From contig JASBTI010000009.1 in the NCBI GenBank assembly GCA_030148505.1, positions 248,001-312,000 on the forward strand: a DNA stretch of 64,000 bases, given 5' to 3'. The translations under genes and the position numbers were made by a program. The notes under the pieces are model-generated. The model saw only the letters and a program-made list of their open reading frames with translations, was not told the DNA's origin and did not search any database. The DNA is from Rhodanobacter sp. GTDB lineage: Bacteria; Pseudomonadota; Gammaproteobacteria; Xanthomonadales; Rhodanobacteraceae. Shown here piece by piece: positions 46,717-56,500 of the stretch. Numbering within the stretch: position 1 is the stretch's first letter; every line of letters begins with the position of its first letter.

Positions 46717-46923
46717 GCTCTGCTAAAAGCTCATGTGGCCTTGCCTCCGAGACATGTATCCCAGCCGCCAAACCACGCCATTCCAAACGCGCCACGCCAC
46801 CGATCTGCGACCGCTGCATGAACGCAAAGCACACCCACCCGTCGGCAGCGTCCGGCAATAAAGCTAAGATGACGCACTTACACGACAAGGAGACAGCCCG
46901 CCGGGCGGGTTGTGAAAGAGCTG

Positions 46924-48093
46924 ATGACCACCGGGAAGAAACCCAAGCAACACGGACTCGGCACCCGCGCGATCCATGCCGGACAATCCCCCGATCCCTC
47001 CACCGGCGCCATCATGACGCCGATCTACGCCACCTCCACCTACGTGCAGGAGAGTCCCGGCAAGCACAAGGGCTACGAGTACTCGCGCAGCCAGAATCCC
47101 ACACGGATGGCCTACGAACGTTGCGTGGCGGACCTGGAAGGCGGCGTTGCCGGCTTTGCTTTCGCCTCGGGTCTGGCCGCCGCCGCGACCGTGCTGGACC
47201 TGCTCGATTCGGGCAGTCACGTGATCGCGATGGACGACTTGTACGGTGGCAGCTATCGCCTGTTCGAAAAGGTGCGCCGCCGTTCCGCCGGGCTGGACTT
47301 CAGCTTTATCGATCTCAACGACGGCAAGGCGCTCAAGGCGGCGTTGAAACCCAATACCCGGATGATCTGGGCCGAAACCCCGACTAACCCGATGCTCAAG
47401 CTGGTCGACCTGGCCAAAGTCGCTGCGTTTGCGAAAAAGCACGGCCTGATCCTTGTGGTCGACAACACCTTCTGCTCGCCGATGATCCAGCGCCCGCTCG
47501 AATTCGGTGCCGACCTGGTGCTGCATTCGGCCACCAAGTACCTCAACGGTCACTCCGACATGGTCGGCGGCATCGTGGTGGCGGGCAGCAAAGAGCTGGC
47601 CGAGCAGATGGGCTTTCTGCAGAACTCGGTCGGCGCGGTGGCCGGCCCGTTCGATGCCTTCCTTGCCATGCGCGGCCTCAAGACCCTGCACCTGCGCATG
47701 AAGGCGCACTGCGAAAGCGCGCTGGAGCTAGCCAAGTGGCTTGAAAAACAACCTGCCGTCGAGCAGGTGATCTACCCGGGCCTCAAAAGCCATCCGCAAC
47801 ACGCCTTGGCCAAACGCCAGATGGATGGCTACGGCGGCATCATCACAATCGAGATCAAGGGCGGCCTGAAAAAGGCGAAACGCATGCTGGAGCGCTGCAA
47901 GCTGTTTGCGCTGGCCGAGTCGCTCGGCGGTGTTGAAAGCCTGATCGAACATCCCGCGATCATGACCCATGCCTCGGTTCCGGCGGCCAACCGAAAACGG
48001 CTGGGGATCAGTGACGGGTTGGTGCGGCTTTCCGTGGGCGTGGAGGATATCGCCGATTTGCGGGAAGAACTGACCCTCGCGTTGGGCAAGTGA
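46924..48093 (+). CDS. metB: Cystathionine gamma-synthase/lyase family PLP enzyme (MetB/MetC type)
   Basis: The 389-residue enzyme has GLGTRAIHAGQSPDPSTGAI, then YEYSRSQNPTRMAYERCVAD, the PLP lysine in VLHSATKYLNGHSDMVGG, and ESLGGVESLIEHPAIMTHAS. It catalyses gamma-replacement or gamma-elimination on cystathionine or O-succinylhomoserine. The GTG at 46912 is an alternative start; the ATG at 46924 has GAAAGAG upstream. In Xanthomonas a metB-type gene borders the variable LPS locus, as it does here. Confidence 0.9.
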   Translation: MTTGKKPKQHGLGTRAIHAGQSPDPSTGAIMTPIYATSTYVQESPGKHKGYEYSRSQNPTRMAYERCVADLEGGVAGFAFASGLAAAATVLDLLDSGSHVIAMDDLYGGSYRLFEKVRRRSAGLDFSFIDLNDGKALKAALKPNTRMIWAETPTNPMLKLVDLAKVAAFAKKHGLILVVDNTFCSPMIQRPLEFGADLVLHSATKYLNGHSDMVGGIVVAGSKELAEQMGFLQNSVGAVAGPFDAFLAMRGLKTLHLRMKAHCESALELAKWLEKQPAVEQVIYPGLKSHPQHALAKRQMDGYGGIITIEIKGGLKKAKRMLERCKLFALAESLGGVESLIEHPAIMTHASVPAANRKRLGISDGLVRLSVGVEDIADLREELTLALGK

Positions 48094-48148
48094 AGTCGGG
48101 CTATTATGTGCTTTCGCCAATCGCTGCATTGACGATGGGGCTAGTGTC

Positions 48149-49540
48149 TTGAGCATCATCAATAGATGGCGGCGGGTGGACTTGGGCTTTGGGCTATTGC
48201 ACCTGTCAACATGGATTCGCCGACAGTCATGGCTCAGAGCGGTCTACCGTCATTTGCCGACAACATTCCGTTCCAAAATGTCCGAAACGTTGGCCGAGCG
48301 TGCGCGGGCACAGCTCAGGTTTCCTAGAACTTCGAACTGGCAAGGTCATGGGCAACAGCCAGAGTGGGCTGTGCCTGCGCCGGGGGCGGAATATGCCCAT
48401 GCCGTTGGCGTCAACATCTTTGCCTATGCCCGCGGCCAATTCGGGCTCGCCGAAGGAGCTCGTCTGTATGCGCGGGCGTTGTTGGCCGAAGGCTATCCAG
48501 TCGCCATCCACAATATCGCCATCGACGTGCCGCACGGCATGGATGACAACAGTCTGGACGCGCATATTGGCGAGGAAACGCCATACGGCGTCAACCTGAT
48601 TTTCGTCAATCCTGACTATCTGGACGAGGCCATTGCCGTCATCGGGCGCGAACGCCTGGGTAATCGTTATCTGATTGCGTGCTGGTTCTGGGAGTTGGAG
48701 GCGTTTCCGGATGCGTGGCTGCCCGGACTGGAACTCGTCGACGAAGTCATGGTTGCCACCCAGTTCATTGAAAAGGCGATCAAGCGCATCACCGACAAGC
48801 CCGTATGGTATGTCCCGTTGCCGGTCGGCGAGGCGAACGACAGCGGATTGATGCGTGCGGACTTTGGTTTGGAAGATGATGCTTTTATCTTCCTCAGCAG
48901 CTTCGACTTCAATTCCTTTTTAACGAGAAAAAATCCGCTCGCGGTAATTAGCGCGTTTCAGCTGGCCTATGCCGATGGCAGGCCTGATGTCAGGTTGCTG
49001 ATCAAATCAAGTAATGGGCATCGGTATCCAATGATGCTGCAGGAGTTGCTGGCAGCGGCGTCCGGCGATAAGCGTATCATCATCCGTGACGAGGTGATCC
49101 ACCGCAGTGACGTGCAGGCGCTGCAGCGTTGTGTTGATGCGTATGTCTCGCTGCATCGTGCTGAAGGTTTTGGTCTGGGGCTTGCCGAGTGCATGCGCTT
49201 GGGAAAGCCGGTGATCGCCACGGCCTGGTCAGGCAATATGGATTTCATGACGGATGCCAACAGCTGTCTGGTGGACTACAATCTCGTCCCTCTACATGAG
49301 GGTGAGTACCTTCATTGCGAAGGGCAGCATTGGGCAGAACCCAGCGTTTCACATGCTGCTGAGCAGATGCGTCGAATCGTTGACGATAGGAGTTTTGCGG
49401 CAAGGATAGGCGCGCGTGCTGCGCAGGACGTCCGGGACAGGCTCTCGCCCCATGTCACAGCGCAGCTAATCATTCAACGCCTTGAGGCTTTGTCGTCCTC
49501 AGCCATCGGCGATACCGCGACGACCATTTTTCATCATTGA
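48149..49540 (+). CDS. Group 1 glycosyltransferase (GT4 type)
   Basis: The 463-residue protein starts at a TTG (48149) downstream of GGGG; the nearest ATG at 48278 would cut 43 residues. N-terminal region GVNIFAYARGQFGLAEGARL resembles family GT4 acceptor-binding loops. The C-terminal SLHRAEGFGLGLAECMRLGK and PVIATAWSGNMDF contain the E-x7-E motif and nucleotide-sugar site. It opens the ABC-type O-antigen block, and 23 bases separate it from wzm. Its base composition is more AT-rich than the flanking metB, a sign of transfer. The sugar is unknown. Confidence 0.8.
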   Translation: MSIINRWRRVDLGFGLLHLSTWIRRQSWLRAVYRHLPTTFRSKMSETLAERARAQLRFPRTSNWQGHGQQPEWAVPAPGAEYAHAVGVNIFAYARGQFGLAEGARLYARALLAEGYPVAIHNIAIDVPHGMDDNSLDAHIGEETPYGVNLIFVNPDYLDEAIAVIGRERLGNRYLIACWFWELEAFPDAWLPGLELVDEVMVATQFIEKAIKRITDKPVWYVPLPVGEANDSGLMRADFGLEDDAFIFLSSFDFNSFLTRKNPLAVISAFQLAYADGRPDVRLLIKSSNGHRYPMMLQELLAAASGDKRIIIRDEVIHRSDVQALQRCVDAYVSLHRAEGFGLGLAECMRLGKPVIATAWSGNMDFMTDANSCLVDYNLVPLHEGEYLHCEGQHWAEPSVSHAAEQMRRIVDDRSFAARIGARAAQDVRDRLSPHVTAQLIIQRLEALSSSAIGDTATTIFHH

Positions 49541-49563
49541 CGCCATCAACAGGAACGGGTTAC

Positions 49564-50358
49564 ATGAAAGAGATTCTGGCGGCAATCTGGAGTTATCGCC
49601 ATTTCATCGTGTCGTCGATCAAAAACGATCTTCGCTCGCGGTTCGCGCGCAGTAAGTTGGGCGGGCTGTGGATGATCTTGCAGCCACTGGCACAGGTGGC
49701 AATTTATGCGCTCGTTTTGTCGCGCATCATGGCGGCCAAGCTACCAGGTATCAATAATCGCTACGCCTACGTTATCTACCTGATGGCAGGGATGATTGCC
49801 TGGTCATTGTTTGCCGAAGTAGTGACTCGATCGCTGACATTATTCGTCGATAATGGCAATCTCATGAAGAAGATGGCATTTCCACGGGTATGTTTGCCTA
49901 TCATTGTCGGCGGCTCATCCTTGGTGAATAACCTTCTTTTACTCGTGACGGCCATAGGTGTATTCCTCCTGATCGGTCACCCGCTCAGCCTGGCAATGCT
50001 TTGGCTCCCTCTTTTGATTGTCATCAACCTGGCTTTTGCTATCGGATTAGGGTTGATTCTTGGCATATTGAATGTTTTTGTGCGGGATGTCGCCCAGGTT
50101 ATGACGGTGGTACTTCAGCTGTTGTTTTGGCTAACCCCGATCGTCTACATGCCAAGTATTATTCCGGATCGATTGCGTTCCATATTGGAATTCAATCCGA
50201 TGATGCATATGGCTGTGGCATTTCAGGATGTCATCCTTTACGGACGCCCCCCTCCGATTCAAGGGCTGGCCATTATTGCCTTGGCGGCGATCGTACTGTT
50301 GCTGTTTTCATTGATCTTGTTCAGGCGCGCAGCGCCGGAAATGGTGGACGTACTGTGA
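49564..50358 (+). CDS. wzm: Wzm, O-antigen ABC transporter permease
   Basis: The 264-residue membrane protein has about six helices and the ABC-2 motif SKLGGLWMILQPLAQVAIYA near the N-terminus. FWLTPIVYMPSIIPDRLRSI and EFNPMMHMAVAFQDVILYG follow, typical of Wzm. It exports undecaprenyl-linked polysaccharide across the inner membrane. The ATG at 49564 has AGGAACGGG upstream; an in-frame ATG at 49537 overlaps the glycosyltransferase end. It overlaps wzt by four bases. Confidence 0.93.
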   Translation: MKEILAAIWSYRHFIVSSIKNDLRSRFARSKLGGLWMILQPLAQVAIYALVLSRIMAAKLPGINNRYAYVIYLMAGMIAWSLFAEVVTRSLTLFVDNGNLMKKMAFPRVCLPIIVGGSSLVNNLLLLVTAIGVFLLIGHPLSLAMLWLPLLIVINLAFAIGLGLILGILNVFVRDVAQVMTVVLQLLFWLTPIVYMPSIIPDRLRSILEFNPMMHMAVAFQDVILYGRPPPIQGLAIIALAAIVLLLFSLILFRRAAPEMVDVL

Positions 50359-51581
50359 GTGAATCCCTTCTTACTGTGAGTGGACTTGGCAAGGCCTTTC
50401 GCGATTATGGGTCGGAGTTGCGGCGATTTGCCTCATGGTGTGGGTTGCATGTGCAGGTAAAAGCAGAAACTTGGGTCCTGCGTGGCGTTTCATTTAATGT
50501 CGAGCATGGCGAGTCGATCGGCATTGTCGGTCAGAATGGTGCAGGCAAGAGCACGCTGCTCAAGTTGATCACGGGCACGCTCAGGGGAACCGAGGGTACC
50601 ATTGGCGTGCACGGTCGCATTGCGGCCATCCTCGAACTTGGCATGGGCTTCAGCCCCGATCTGAGTGGTCGGGCGAACGTTCGTCATACGGCCGGCTTGA
50701 TGGGCTTCTCCCATGAAGACATATCTGGTGCCATGGCAGCGATCGAGGCATTTGCAGAGATCGGTGAATATTTCGACGAACCTGTGCGGACCTATTCGAG
50801 CGGTATGCAAATGCGTATTGCGTTTGCCGTGGCAACCGCGTTCCGTCCGGACATTCTCATCGTCGACGAGGCGCTTTCCGTAGGAGATTCCTATTTTCAG
50901 CATAAGTGCTTCAAGCGGATACGTGAGTTCCGCGAACAAGGCACCAGTCTGCTGATCGTCTCGCACGATGCTGGCGCAGTACAGAGCCTGTGCGATCGTG
51001 CGCTGCTTCTGGAGAACGGCGCCCTCATTAAAGACGGCGATCCTGCGGAAGTCATGGATCTCTACAATGCGTTGATTGCGGAGCGAGAGAACAGCACGAT
51101 CACGATTTCGAACCACGCCAGCGGTCGCGTTCAGACCATTTCAGGCAGCGGTGAGGCGGTGGTTGAGACCATCATGCTCCTCAACGATTCCGAGGAGCAG
51201 GTGGAGTTTGTTGACGTTGGTCAGCCTGTGACGCTCCAAATTCAAGTGATGGCGCGAGAGGACATCCCGCGACTGGTGCTGGGCTACATGATCAAAGATA
51301 GGTTGGGACAACAGGTTTTTGGCACCAATACACACCATACGGAGCAGGTATTGGAAGAAGTGCGTGCTGGTCAACGTGTACAGTTTCGCATCAGCTTTCC
51401 GATGAATTTTGGGCAGGGAAGCTATTCGGTTTCGACGGCGCTGGTCAGCACCGATACCCATCTTGTCAATAACTACGAATGGAGGGATCTGGCGCTGGTC
51501 TTCACTGTTTCCAATATGTCACAACCGATATTTGTAGGTTCGGCCTGGGTCCCGCCTAGTATCGAGGTTTGCACTCTATGA
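50355..51581 (+). CDS. wzt: Wzt, O-antigen ABC transporter ATPase with C-terminal sugar-binding domain
   Basis: The 408-residue protein starts with GTG at 50355 inside the wzm stop (GTGA). The ATPase domain has Walker A GQNGAGKSTLL (about residues 59-69), the signature YSSGMQMRIAFAVA and Walker B ILIVDEALSVGD. From about residue 250 a beta-sandwich follows (LGYMIKDRLGQQVFGTNTHH, then FPMNFGQGSYSVSTALVST), the Wzt C-terminal domain that recognises the modified end of the finished chain. Such a domain implies that a chain cap exists and is read by the exporter. It overlaps the next gene by ATGA. Confidence 0.94.
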   Translation: MSESLLTVSGLGKAFRDYGSELRRFASWCGLHVQVKAETWVLRGVSFNVEHGESIGIVGQNGAGKSTLLKLITGTLRGTEGTIGVHGRIAAILELGMGFSPDLSGRANVRHTAGLMGFSHEDISGAMAAIEAFAEIGEYFDEPVRTYSSGMQMRIAFAVATAFRPDILIVDEALSVGDSYFQHKCFKRIREFREQGTSLLIVSHDAGAVQSLCDRALLLENGALIKDGDPAEVMDLYNALIAERENSTITISNHASGRVQTISGSGEAVVETIMLLNDSEEQVEFVDVGQPVTLQIQVMAREDIPRLVLGYMIKDRLGQQVFGTNTHHTEQVLEEVRAGQRVQFRISFPMNFGQGSYSVSTALVSTDTHLVNNYEWRDLALVFTVSNMSQPIFVGSAWVPPSIEVCTL

Positions 51582-53500
51582 GTTTTACCTCCTACGCCCA
51601 GAACTACGAGGATGTAATGCTCATTCGCGCGCTGCGCGGAATTGAGCACGGTTTCTATATCGACGTGGGTGCTCAGGATCCAGTTGATGACTCGGTCACC
51701 AAGGCATTTTACGAGTTAGGTTGGCGCGGTATCAACATCGAGCCGGTCACACACTGGTTCCACCGGCTGGTTTCCGATCGTCCGCATGACATCAATCTGC
51801 AGATCGCGGTATCTGACAGTCCAGGCCAACTGCATCTGTTCGAGGTGGAGGCTAGCGGACTGTCAACGACCGACCCCGAATTTGCGGCACGACATACGCA
51901 GGCTGGACATCAGATTCGAGAGTCGGATGTGGAATGCGTGACTCTGGACGAGATTTGCGATACGTATTGGTCTGGTGAAGTTCACTTTCTCAAGATTGAC
52001 TGCGAGGGAGGTGAGACCGCAGCGTTGCGCGGCCTTTCGCTCGATCGGATACGGCCGTGGATTATCCTGATTGAGGCTACCGAACCCAACAGTCAGAAGC
52101 CCGCGTACGCGGAATGGGAGCCGCTGCTAACAGGGCGCGGTTATCATTTCGTCTATGAAGATGGGTTGAACCGCTTTTACGTGGCCGATGAGCGCAGCGA
52201 ACTGGATTCAGCGTTTTCGCATCCACCGAATGTTTTTGATTATTTCGTGCGGGCCTCTGAGGCCGCGGCGCGCGCTCACTTGCAGGTGGCGGAGGGCGAT
52301 TTGTTGGCGTTGCGGGACGCGCAGCGCTTGGCACAGCTCGAATCGGAATGCGAACAGCTGCGAATCGGTGCCGAATTCCTTAACAGTGAGAACGAGCGAC
52401 GAGAGGCGGCTTTGGTTGAGCATCGACGGTTGCGGGATGAGGCCGCCGAGCGCGAAGCGCAGGGCCTGTCGCGCATGCAGGCGGAATGCGAACAGCTGCG
52501 GGTCCGTGTCGAATTCCTCAACAGTGAGAACGAGCGACGGGAAGCGGCTTTGGTTGAGCATCGACGGTTGGTGGACGAGGCGGCCGAGCGCGAAGCGCGG
52601 AGTGCGGAGCGCGTGCAGGTTGAACGAGAGCAATGGCGGGCCGAGAACGAACGTCGCGAGGAAATTTCGCGGAAAATGGTGAGTGACGCACACGAACGCA
52701 TCAGTGAATTGAGTGAGCGGTTGGATAGAGAACGCACGGTTCGGCGCATTCTGGGACGGCAATGTCGTTCGGCACAGGAGAGCGTTGAGCTGCTGCGTCA
52801 ACAACTTGACTCGGTCGAACTTGAGCGAAGCAGTTTCAATGAGCAGCTGAAGACTTTGCAGGCAGAACGGTTGGACCTCTACGAGCGTGTCGCCGAACTC
52901 ATTGACTCAGTCGCGAATTCGCATTCCACTCACAGCGAATTTTCCCGCGATCTTCATAACGCACAGGCTGTGATCGGCGAGAAGGTTGCCGCTTGCGAGC
53001 AACTACAGGCAAAGTTGCATGAGCTGCAGGCTAGCCATGCTCATGCTACCGATGAATTGCTGCACCTACGCGCTGAACTGACCCGCAGCCAGGAACATGG
53101 CAAAACTCTGCAATCGCTCCTGATCGAGGTCCAGGCGACCCGATCATGGCGCATGACAGCGCCGTTGCGTAAGCTTCGTCGTGGCTATCGCCAGGGTGCG
53201 CAAGCTAGTCGTTTTGCGATGGTTAAAATTGTTAGAATAGCGGTGCGCACATTGGCCCGTGTGCCTGGTATGCGTCTGATTGGGCGACGTATTGTCGGGC
53301 GAAGCCCACAAATCAAGAAAAGATTGGTTACGCTGGGCTGGGGCCAGCCGACGGCTTCCTCAGTTCCCCGATCGGCAATTGGGTCCGCAACGGCGGAGTC
53401 CAATGGTGGCCAAGAGATGCTCTCACGCTCGGCGCGGGAAGCGTTGGTGCTGTTGAAGGAATTTCGTTCAGGGCAGGAAGGATCCAGGAAGGATCCCTGA
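51578..53500 (+). CDS. FkbM-family methyltransferase fused to a long coiled coil
   Basis: The 640-residue protein has three parts. Residues about 10-215 are an FkbM methyltransferase (EHGFYIDVGAQDPVDDSVTK, VHFLKIDCEGGETAALRGLS). Residues about 230-520 are a charged, heptad-like coiled coil (AECEQLRVRVEFLNSENERR, EEISRKMVSDAHERISELSE). The tail contains SWRMTAPLRKLRRGYRQGA, an amphipathic basic segment common at the ends of envelope glycosyltransferases. It directly overlaps wzt and precedes a multi-domain polymerase, the position of WbdD in O8/O9a loci. By analogy it may methylate the chain end and measure length. Confidence 0.85.
   Translation: MSFTSYAQNYEDVMLIRALRGIEHGFYIDVGAQDPVDDSVTKAFYELGWRGINIEPVTHWFHRLVSDRPHDINLQIAVSDSPGQLHLFEVEASGLSTTDPEFAARHTQAGHQIRESDVECVTLDEICDTYWSGEVHFLKIDCEGGETAALRGLSLDRIRPWIILIEATEPNSQKPAYAEWEPLLTGRGYHFVYEDGLNRFYVADERSELDSAFSHPPNVFDYFVRASEAAARAHLQVAEGDLLALRDAQRLAQLESECEQLRIGAEFLNSENERREAALVEHRRLRDEAAEREAQGLSRMQAECEQLRVRVEFLNSENERREAALVEHRRLVDEAAEREARSAERVQVEREQWRAENERREEISRKMVSDAHERISELSERLDRERTVRRILGRQCRSAQESVELLRQQLDSVELERSSFNEQLKTLQAERLDLYERVAELIDSVANSHSTHSEFSRDLHNAQAVIGEKVAACEQLQAKLHELQASHAHATDELLHLRAELTRSQEHGKTLQSLLIEVQATRSWRMTAPLRKLRRGYRQGAQASRFAMVKIVRIAVRTLARVPGMRLIGRRIVGRSPQIKKRLVTLGWGQPTASSVPRSAIGSATAESNGGQEMLSRSAREALVLLKEFRSGQEGSRKDP
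52344..52619 (+). repeat. Tandem 138-base repeat inside the coiled coil
   Basis: Unit 1 begins at 52344 and unit 2 at 52482, a 138-base (46-residue) step. Both read ECEQLR, then EFLNSENERREAALVEHRRL and DEAAEREA. At the DNA level long blocks are identical, such as AACAGTGAGAACGAGCGACG, so the duplication looks recent. The frame is kept. Confidence 0.85.
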
Positions 53501-53519
53501 AAAGGATTGGAATACATTC

Positions 53520-56500
53520 ATGCGTCTTGTATTGGATTTACAGGCTTGCCAAACGTCTGGCAGCCGCTTTCGTGGAATTGGACGCTATTCGGCGGCGCTG
53601 GCGGTTGCCATGCTGCGACAGGCGGGTGAGCATGAGTGCTGGATCGCACTCAATGGTGCGTTTCCTGCATCCGTCGACGCGGTTCGCAAGGACTTCGCAA
53701 ATCTCGTTGCACCCGAGCGCATCCGCGTCTGGAACCCGATCGGCGCTGTAGAAGCGTGTGATCCCGCAAATACGGGGCGTCGTCGTCTGGCTGAGGTTCT
53801 GCGAGAGGACTTCATGCGCAAATTGCAGCCCGATATGCTGCACGTAAGCAGTTTGTTCGAAGGACTTGAGGGAGATGCGGTCACCAGCATTGGCGGTGCC
53901 AGATCACCCACATCTGCGGTTACGCTGTATGACCTCATTCCTCTCATTTATCAGGATATCTATCTGGCCAACCCGGTCGTGCGTGACTGGTACCAGGACA
54001 AGCTGGCCTCGTTGCATCGGGCGCGCCTCTTGCTGGCGATCTCGGAAAGTTCGCGACGCGAGGCGATCGATTACCTCCAGCTTCCGGCAGCCAATGTCGT
54101 GAACATATCCTCGGCGGCCGACCCGATGTTTCGACCGCTGCAGCTGTCAGCGGATGAAGAGCTGGCCCTGCGCTCCAAGTTTGGCCTGCATGGCTCTTTC
54201 GTGATGTATACAGGTGGCATTGACCACCGCAAGAATATCGATGGCTTGATTCGAGCGTTTGCCTTGCTGCCATCGGCTGTTCGCAAGCAACATCAGCTGG
54301 CGATCGTCTGCTCTGTACAAGCAGAGGAGCGTTCGCGGCTGGAGTTGCTCGCTCGCAGTATCGGCTTGCGCCCCGGTCAATTGGTCATGACGGGATTCGT
54401 CACGGATCAGGAGCTGGTTGCTCTATGCAATCTTTGCAAGCTCTTCGTGTTTCCGTCATGGCATGAAGGTTTCGGTCTGCCGGCACTGGAAGCCATGGCC
54501 TGTGGCGCAGCAGTCATCGCCGCCAACACTTCCAGCCTTCCAGAGGTGATCGGGCGCGAGGATGCGCTGTTCGACCCGCGCAATGACAGCCGCATGGCAG
54601 CCGCCATGTATCAATCGTTGACCGACGAGGCCTTTCGTCTTGATCTGGCTGCGCACGGCCCATCGCAGGCGAGTCTTTTCTCGTGGCAGGAGAGCGCACG
54701 GCGCGCGCTCGGTGCGATGGAGGCGGATTTCGAGTCGCGCCGTGCTCGTCGCACGGCGGTATCGGTCGAGAACGTCAAGCCGCGATTGGCCTTTGTTTCA
54801 CCTTTGCCGCCCGAGCGCAGCGGCATCGCCGATTACAGCGCGGAGTTGTTGCCTGCTTTGGCGAAGTATTACGAGATCGAGGTGATTACCGATCAGCAAG
54901 CCATTGAAGGCGATACCGTGGCTTCTCGCTTCCCCAAGCGCGGTGTAGATTGGTTTGCTGCGAACGCGGGACGTTATCAGCGGGTGCTGTATCAGTTCGG
55001 CAATTCGCCATTTCATGGGCATATGTTCAAGCTGGCGCGTGACATTCCGGGTGTCATCGTCCTTCATGACTTTTATCTGGGGCATATCCTTCGACATCTC
55101 GAGGTCAGCGACGAGATACCGTCGCCATGGGATCAGGCGTTGTTCCAGTCGCATGGTTACCAGGCGCTGGCTGAGCGTTATCGATTCGGTGATTCGGAAG
55201 CCGTCGTTTCCAGATATCCCTGCAGCGGGAGTGTCATCGCCGCAGCGAACGGCGTCATCGTGCACTCCGAGTTCTGCGAGACCCTGGTTTCGACCTGGTA
55301 CGGTGGATCGGCCACGAAGCACATACGCCACGTCCCCCAGCTGCGGCGATCGGTGAGAAGCACGACTGACCGGGCAGGCTCACGAATGCAGTTGGGTATA
55401 GCCGATGACGCGTTTGTTATTGCGACGTTCGGTATCATTAACCCCTACAAGCAGGCGCACCGACTGATCGATGCTTGGGCTTCGTCCGAGCTGGCCGGAC
55501 GGGAGCATAGTGTGCTGCTGCTGGTCGGTGAGGTGCATGACTCGGAGTACGCGGAAATGCTCAAGAGGCGGATTGCCGCCGCAGGGATTGGCCCGACGGC
55601 GATTCGTATCACCGGATTTGTCGAAAGCGCCGACTATGAGCGCTATCTCCAAGCCACCGATGTAGCGGTGCAGCTGCGTACCGATACTCGTGGCGAAACA
55701 TCGCGCGCCGTGCTGGACTGCCTCGCCTATGGGGTACCTGTGGTCATCAACGCGCATGGCTCAGCGGCGGAGTTGCCCGATGGCGTGGTGCTCAAGATCG
55801 CTGACGAATTTACCGATGTCGAGCTTTCGGCTGGCCTCGAAGCTTTACACCATGAAACAGACCTGCGCGAAGAGTTGTCCCGGGCGGGGATCCAGCACGT
55901 CGCCACCGTGCTCTCCCCGAAGCATGTGGCCGAGTTGTATCGGGATGCCATCGAGCACTTTCAACAGACTGGGCCTCGCACGAGTTTAGCTCGCTTGGTC
56001 AGGCATGTAGCCGATGCAACAACCGACTTGGTGCTGAGTGAGTCGCAGTTGCGTGAGATGGCAGCTACCGTGGCGCGATACCGGCCGATTGGATCCATCC
56101 AGAAGCAACTGCTAGTGGATATATCAGTGCTGGTGATTACGGACGCGAAGAGCGGTATCCAGCGCGTGGTCCGCAGCGTTCTCGGTGAACTGCTGGCCAA
56201 CCCGCCTGCGGGTTACCGGATCGAGCCGGTTTACGCGGACGGATCAGGCAGCTATCGCTACGCCCGCCGCTTCACATGTACTTTCCTCGGGATTCCGCAT
56301 GCGCCATTCCCCGACGAGCCGATCGAGGCAGGCGCAGGCGACATCTTTCTGGGTCTCGACCTGGCGGCGCATATCGTCCCAGCCATGGCCGGCTATTTCC
56401 AAGAGATGCGCAAGGCCGGGGTACGGGTGCACTTCGTGCTCTACGATCTGTTGCCTGCGCTGCAACCGCAATGGTTTCCATCCGATTTGGTGGGTCACCT

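Larger units (their letters stand above)
46551..46923. other. Intergenic region between the toxin fragment and metB
   Basis: The 373 bases contain the likely toxin-antitoxin operator (46560-46577), a REP-like palindrome (46697-46716) and, toward the end, a TAAGAT (46865-46870) that may be the -10 box for metB. No gene is supported. Confidence 0.5.

Noticed and set aside
46897-46909. CCCGCC/GGCGGG hairpin just before metB as a possible regulatory switch
   Set aside because: The loop would be a single base, so the stem cannot form as drawn; nothing else supports a switch.
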